Shown one piece after another: positions 60,590 to 64,000 of a stretch of 64,000 nucleotides of DNA. The notes under the pieces are model-generated. The model saw nothing but the letters and a program-made list of their open reading frames with translations. It did not search any database and was not told where the DNA came from. The stretch comes from Gemmatimonadota bacterium (GTDB lineage: Bacteria; Gemmatimonadota; Gemmatimonadetes; Gemmatimonadales; GWC2-71-9): the NCBI GenBank assembly GCA_009692185.1, contig SHZT01000007.1, positions 89,011 to 153,010 on the forward strand. The letters are read 5' to 3'. Position 1 is the first letter of the stretch. The number at the start of each line of letters is the position of its first letter. Position numbers and translations under genes: made by a program.

Positions 60590-61086
60590 TGCGGGTTTTG
60601 GGCTTCCTGGCAGCCGCGGCGCTCGTGGCGGCGCCGCTCGCGGCGCAGCAGCCGGGCGCGCCGCGCCGGCAACTGCTCGAAACCCGGATCTCGGAACAGT
60701 TCCTGGAGAACTACCGGCGGCAAGCGGGGCTGACGCCCGAGCAGTTCACCCGGTTCCGGACGATCGCTACGCGGTCATTCCAGCAGCGGCGCGAACGCCA
60801 GCAGCGGGAACGCGGCCTCTGGATATCCCTCGAAATGCAGATGCGGCCGGGCGTCGCGGCGGTGCCGGACAGCGTCAACAAGCTGCTAGATGGAATCGTG
60901 GCGCTTCGGCTGGCGAACGTGGATCAGTTCAAGGCAGACGACAGGGAGTACGCGACGTTCCTGTCACCGGTCCAGCGCGCTCAGTTGTTCCTGGCGACAG
61001 AGCGGTTGCAGCGGAGTATCGAGGATATCCGCCGGAGGATGCAGCAGGCCGGCGGGGCGCCCGGGGAGTTCTCACCCGAGCCTTGA
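60589..61086 (+). CDS. Periplasmic protein, Spy/CpxP-like helical type
   Basis: A 165-residue secreted protein: signal peptide MRVLGFLAAAALVAAPLAAQ, then an all-helical Arg/Gln-rich body (YRRQAGLTPEQFTRFRTIATRSFQQRRERQQRERG and FLATERLQRSIEDIRRRMQQA). The LTPEQ and long basic helices recall Spy/CpxP or LTXXQ proteins that sense or chaperone in the periplasm. As third gene of the ECF unit it is a likely stress-responsive partner. Its last 158 bases overlap the convergent minus-strand gene. Confidence 0.65.
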   Translation: MRVLGFLAAAALVAAPLAAQQPGAPRRQLLETRISEQFLENYRRQAGLTPEQFTRFRTIATRSFQQRRERQQRERGLWISLEMQMRPGVAAVPDSVNKLLDGIVALRLANVDQFKADDREYATFLSPVQRAQLFLATERLQRSIEDIRRRMQQAGGAPGEFSPEP

Positions 61087-61789
61087 GTCTCAGCCTGTGC
61101 CGAGGCGGCGGTTGGTGGCGTTCAAGTACGGCAGCCGCGGCAGCACGCATCATATCGTTCCCGGCGTTGGGACACATACCCACCAGCGTGCTCTCCTGAT
61201 CTCCTTCGGTTACCCGAACCGCGACAATCACCCCCACCGATTCGAACGCCTCGAATACCTCCACCTTCTTCAATTCGAGTCCGGGAGCGCCGGGTACCGC
61301 CTGCCGCAACGCCGACAGCGTGGCCCGCGCGGCGCAACTGATCTGGCTCAGAGGATCCAGACCGCCGCGTTCAACGCCGGCGTGGCGGCGGGCGCCCACC
61401 TGCAGGGTTACGTGCGCTCCCCATTCGCTGCCGCTGGTCGGGGCGCCTTTCGCCTCGATGAGTCGTACGCGGTTGGACTTTTCGGGAGCGGCCGGATTGG
61501 CTGCGGGCTCTCGCTCGTCTGATGGGGTGGTCTGCTCGACCCACTGCGTAACGACCTGCTCGCACGTGCTCCGGAGATCCTCCGTGATCGTCGCACCGGG
61601 CTCATTCAGCGGTTCCAGGACCATGACGAGAATCTGGGCCAGCTGGCGACGTTCTCCTTCCGATCGGCCGCGCCAGCGCCGGGTGACCCACTCGAGCACG
61701 CTGCCGCTCGACGCGGCTCCGCGCCCCAGATACTCATCGGGAAACGTGCGGGCCACGGGGCCGTCGGAACCGTTATGGGTTTCAGGCAT
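60929..61789 (-). CDS. Hypothetical protein with a LeuA-C-like segment
   Basis: A 286-residue protein of unknown function. The N-terminal part (about 1-110) is acidic and helical. The middle (about 140-235, DPLSQISCAARATLSALRQAV, VEVFEAFESVGVIVAVRV, NAGNDMMRAAAAAVLERH) faintly resembles the alpha/beta regulatory domain of 2-isopropylmalate synthase. The last 50 residues are basic, low-similarity and antisense to the Spy-like gene, so the conserved domain probably ends near residue 240. An A/T-rich stretch (TACTAATATCAT) directly precedes the ATG. Confidence 0.55.
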   Translation of the reverse strand: MPETHNGSDGPVARTFPDEYLGRGAASSGSVLEWVTRRWRGRSEGERRQLAQILVMVLEPLNEPGATITEDLRSTCEQVVTQWVEQTTPSDEREPAANPAAPEKSNRVRLIEAKGAPTSGSEWGAHVTLQVGARRHAGVERGGLDPLSQISCAARATLSALRQAVPGAPGLELKKVEVFEAFESVGVIVAVRVTEGDQESTLVGMCPNAGNDMMRAAAAAVLERHQPPPRHRLRLKARVRTPRAPRRPAASSGGYPRYSAATALSPGTTERAGPVTGTSRTPCRLP

Positions 61790-61827
61790 TCTATGATATT
61801 AGTAGCAAAGGGCTTGACCTGCGTGGG

Positions 61828-62838
61828 TCACACGTCACAAGGGCCGTGTCGGTCAGACCCGCGAGCTGCGTAGAACGCCATCGCCCCTGCCACCGCCTCC
61901 TCCAAAGTGACTCGGGGATCCCAGCCCAACTCCCGTTTCGCGAGGGAGGCATCGTGGAATCGATAGCGGTATAGGAGGAGGGAGGAGGCGCGCGACAGGG
62001 CGCCGGTGGGCCAGACGGCTTCGGCCAGCCGGGCAATTGGTGCCAGCAACAGTTCGGTCACCGGCGGCAGCGCTCGCTTCGGGGAAGGGACCTGGAGGAC
62101 CGCCGCCACGCGCCGAAAGAAGTCCCGAAAGGTGACGTTTTCGGCGGCGAGGATGTATCGCTGGCCGGCTCTTCCCCGTTCCATGGCGAGCAGGTGGCCG
62201 GCGACCGCGTCCTGGGCGGACACGATCGATTGCCCGCCTGCCGGGATCATTGGAAGCCGGCCCCCCTTGAGTGCCAGGAGGGCTGCCCCGGTGTTGCGTT
62301 TCACGTCGCCGGAACCGTAGATCGTCGCGGGATTCACGATCACGGCGTGAAGGCCTGCCCGCACACCGCCCAGGACCTCTTCCTCACCCTGGCGCTTGGT
62401 CCAGGCGTAGGGAGTCCGCCGCAGCTCGTCGTCGGGGGTGGCGGTCTCATCCAGAATACGGTCGGGACGCTTCGACCACCCCACCGCCGCGGTGGAACTG
62501 GTATGGACCAGTTTCTCGATCCCGCACCGCAGGGCCGCCTGGACGACGTTGCGGGTCACGATCACGTTGGACCGAACCAGCGCATCGACGTCCGCTCGCC
62601 GGTAGGAAACGAGCCCGGCGACGTGGAATACCGTTCCGCATCCTTGCATGGCGCGATCCACGTCGGCGGGGCGCTCGAGGTCCCCGGCCCGGACCTCCAC
62701 CGGCACGCCGGTCAGCAAGGGGTGTTGGGGACTCCGCAGCAGCACCCTGACCTGCGCGCCCTCCTCCACGAGCCGGCGCGCGAGGTGCGCCCCCAGCATC
62801 CCGGAGGCACCGGTTACGAGGACGGACGCACCGGTCAA
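61828..62838 (-). CDS. NAD-dependent epimerase/dehydratase family protein (first)
   Basis: A 336-residue extended short-chain dehydrogenase. Nucleotide motif VTGASGMLGAHLARRLVEEG, VFHVAGLVSYRRAD, the active-site YAWTKRQGE (YxxxK) and NPATIYGSGD. Resembles the HpnA/dihydroflavonol reductase-like group acting on sugar nucleotides, sterol- or hopanoid-like precursors. The start is a TTG at 62838 that overlaps the stop of the gene before it (TTGA). Confidence 0.85.
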   Translation of the reverse strand: MTGASVLVTGASGMLGAHLARRLVEEGAQVRVLLRSPQHPLLTGVPVEVRAGDLERPADVDRAMQGCGTVFHVAGLVSYRRADVDALVRSNVIVTRNVVQAALRCGIEKLVHTSSTAAVGWSKRPDRILDETATPDDELRRTPYAWTKRQGEEEVLGGVRAGLHAVIVNPATIYGSGDVKRNTGAALLALKGGRLPMIPAGGQSIVSAQDAVAGHLLAMERGRAGQRYILAAENVTFRDFFRRVAAVLQVPSPKRALPPVTELLLAPIARLAEAVWPTGALSRASSLLLYRYRFHDASLAKRELGWDPRVTLEEAVAGAMAFYAARGSDRHGPCDV

Positions 62839-63842
62839 AGTAGACCGCGTTCCCGCAGGTCGCTCGCCTGGTCTGCGACCGTCTCCTGAAAGGAGTACTG
62901 CGGCCTCCAGCCCAGCAGGCCCTCAGCGCGGGCCGCGGAGGCGTACCGGTACATGAATCCCAGTTCGAGGTCGTCGGGGGCAACCATGTTCTTCCGTGGC
63001 AGGAACCGCTCGACCATGCGCAGGCTCGTGCACAATGGCCATCGGGTCCAGCGCGGCAACTCCTTCGGCGGGACGGTGCGTCCCACCGTCTGACCCACCG
63101 CCGAGGCGATCTCCACGTTCGTCAGGTTGTGCCCGACGAAGAGGACCCGGCTTGGGCCATCCGCCGCCTCGAGCAGGAGGACAAGGCCCCGGGCGACGTC
63201 CCGCACGTCGGCGACCGCGTTCCCGCCCGGCGGCACGAGCTTGATCCGGCCATCGCGAACCGCGGCAAACAGACGGGCGGTGTTGGTGACGTCGCCGGGG
63301 CCGTACATGGCGGCGGGAAGGGCAACGGCGACGGAGAAGCCCGGCCGAACCACGGCCGAAACAGCGTCCTCCCCGGCTCGTTTGGACGCCATGTAGGGCT
63401 TGGCGTATGGACTCTGCCAGTCAAAACGAAACTCCTCGTCTATGGGGTGATCCGGATCGTTGCTGAAGCCGAGGGCAGCGTTCGAACTCACATGCACGAA
63501 TCGCTCGACCCCTGCGTCGGCGCATGCTCGAGCGGTCGCCCTGGCCCCGGCGGCGTTGATGGCGAAGAGCCGCGGCCCGTCCTGCCGCCAGTACGAAATG
63601 AACCCAACGAGATTGATGACGGCCGAACACCCGCGGACTGCGGCGGCGACGCTGGCGGCATTGGTCGCATCGCATGCGCCAATGTATTCCGCTCTCGGCG
63701 TGAGTCCGGCTGGACGATCCGGCCGAAGGTCCACGGCGCTCACCCGGACATTCCTGTCCGCCAGGTAACGGCACACGTGGAGCCCCAGGAATCCGGCACC
63801 GCCGACGATGGCGACATCCGCATAACGCGCTCGCTGATCCAT
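62835..63842 (-). CDS. NAD-dependent epimerase/dehydratase family protein (second)
   Basis: A 335-residue paralogue of its neighbour: VAIVGGAGFLGLHVCRYLADRN, INLVGFISYWRQDGP, VHVSSNAALGFSND, active-site YMASKRAGE and LPAAMYGPGDV. Coupled by a four-base overlap, so the two probably work in one pathway, for example successive steps on a lipid or nucleotide-sugar substrate (inference). ATG start; about 120 non-coding bases separate it from the tRNA gene and hold no clear promoter that I can identify. Confidence 0.85.
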   Translation of the reverse strand: MDQRARYADVAIVGGAGFLGLHVCRYLADRNVRVSAVDLRPDRPAGLTPRAEYIGACDATNAASVAAAVRGCSAVINLVGFISYWRQDGPRLFAINAAGARATARACADAGVERFVHVSSNAALGFSNDPDHPIDEEFRFDWQSPYAKPYMASKRAGEDAVSAVVRPGFSVAVALPAAMYGPGDVTNTARLFAAVRDGRIKLVPPGGNAVADVRDVARGLVLLLEAADGPSRVLFVGHNLTNVEIASAVGQTVGRTVPPKELPRWTRWPLCTSLRMVERFLPRKNMVAPDDLELGFMYRYASAARAEGLLGWRPQYSFQETVADQASDLRERGLL

Positions 63843-63962
63843 GGTCCTCGTAATTGGGAATCGGGGATTCTGGCGCTTGTATGGACAGTCGGTAAGATGG
63901 AATGAACACTGGCCGATGCCGGAGCAGGAGCGCCCACGCTATGTTGATGGCCGGCGCGACCA

Positions 63963-64000
63963 GCCCGAGTGGTGGAATGGCAGACACGCGGGACTCAAAA
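63963..64000 (+). tRNA. tRNA-Leu (anticodon CAA), 5' part only
   Basis: GCCCGAG acceptor strand, followed by the D-arm TGGTGGAATGGCAGACAC typical of leucine tRNAs, and CGGGA leading to the anticodon loop CTCAAAA (anticodon CAA). The window ends inside the anticodon loop, so the 3' half, long variable arm and any CCA are not seen. Confidence 0.9.

Noticed and set aside
1..64000. CRISPR array, prophage, insertion sequence or replication origin
   Set aside because: No regularly spaced direct repeats, transposase, integrase, phage structural genes or DnaA-box clusters were seen. The only mobile-looking signal is the gene-fragment junction at 43790.

Overview
The window is GC-rich bacterial chromosome with almost no non-coding space. 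Most neighbouring genes overlap by 1-11 bases, very often as GTGA or ATGA, and GTG or TTG starts are common. SusC/SusD pairs in a high-GC genome, the trp/HEAT/HD arrangement and many small secreted proteins beginning with an Ala-rich signal ending in AQ point to Gemmatimonadota (inference from gene content; no 16S is present).

Layout. 1-11047 is a biosynthetic run: trpD (5' end outside the window), lexA on the opposite strand, trpC-trpB, a HEAT-repeat gene and an HD-domain gene that share an N-terminal domain, trpA, folB-folK, panB-panC, a YqeK-like HD gene and a LytR_C-type membrane protein. 10964-12936 carries rlmN and a putative outer-membrane protein on the minus strand. 13042-29315 is one long plus-strand run: ptsN-like EIIA, aspS, phoH, a PgpH-like HD membrane protein, ybeY, two CorC/HlyC-type CBS proteins, mgtE, then a methylmalonyl-CoA mutase module (meaB, two mutase chains, a 42-residue ORF, an AtuA-like domain, an enoyl-CoA hydratase), an MBL-fold hydrolase and a secreted TPR protein.

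29426-43186 is the most distinctive accessory block. Two SusC/SusD outer-membrane pairs on the plus strand flank three tandem paralogous secreted LVIVD-type beta-propeller genes on the minus strand. No carbohydrate-active enzyme is nearby, so the substrate is open. At about 43790 a 5'-truncated recQ abuts the last 47 codons of an acyl-CoA dehydrogenase. This is either a real deletion or an assembly join.

43982-48859 is housekeeping: a B12-binding radical SAM protein, RNase G, and ribosomal proteins L21 and L27. Two of the promoters here sit so close to the start codons that the mRNAs should be leaderless or nearly so. 48986-59555 on the minus strand holds a TetR-controlled acyl-CoA/aromatic-type catabolic cluster (enoyl-CoA hydratase, aldehyde dehydrogenase, thiolase, BoxB/PaaA-like di-iron oxygenase, 3-hydroxyacyl-CoA dehydrogenase), with a GDPD phosphodiesterase, an amidohydrolase, a DUF423 protein, an Ig-like lipoprotein and a class IV aminotransferase. 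59654-61086 is an ECF sigma / anti-sigma / periplasmic-protein module. The window closes with an uncharacterised minus-strand gene, two NAD-dependent epimerase-type genes and the 5' part of a tRNA-Leu(CAA).
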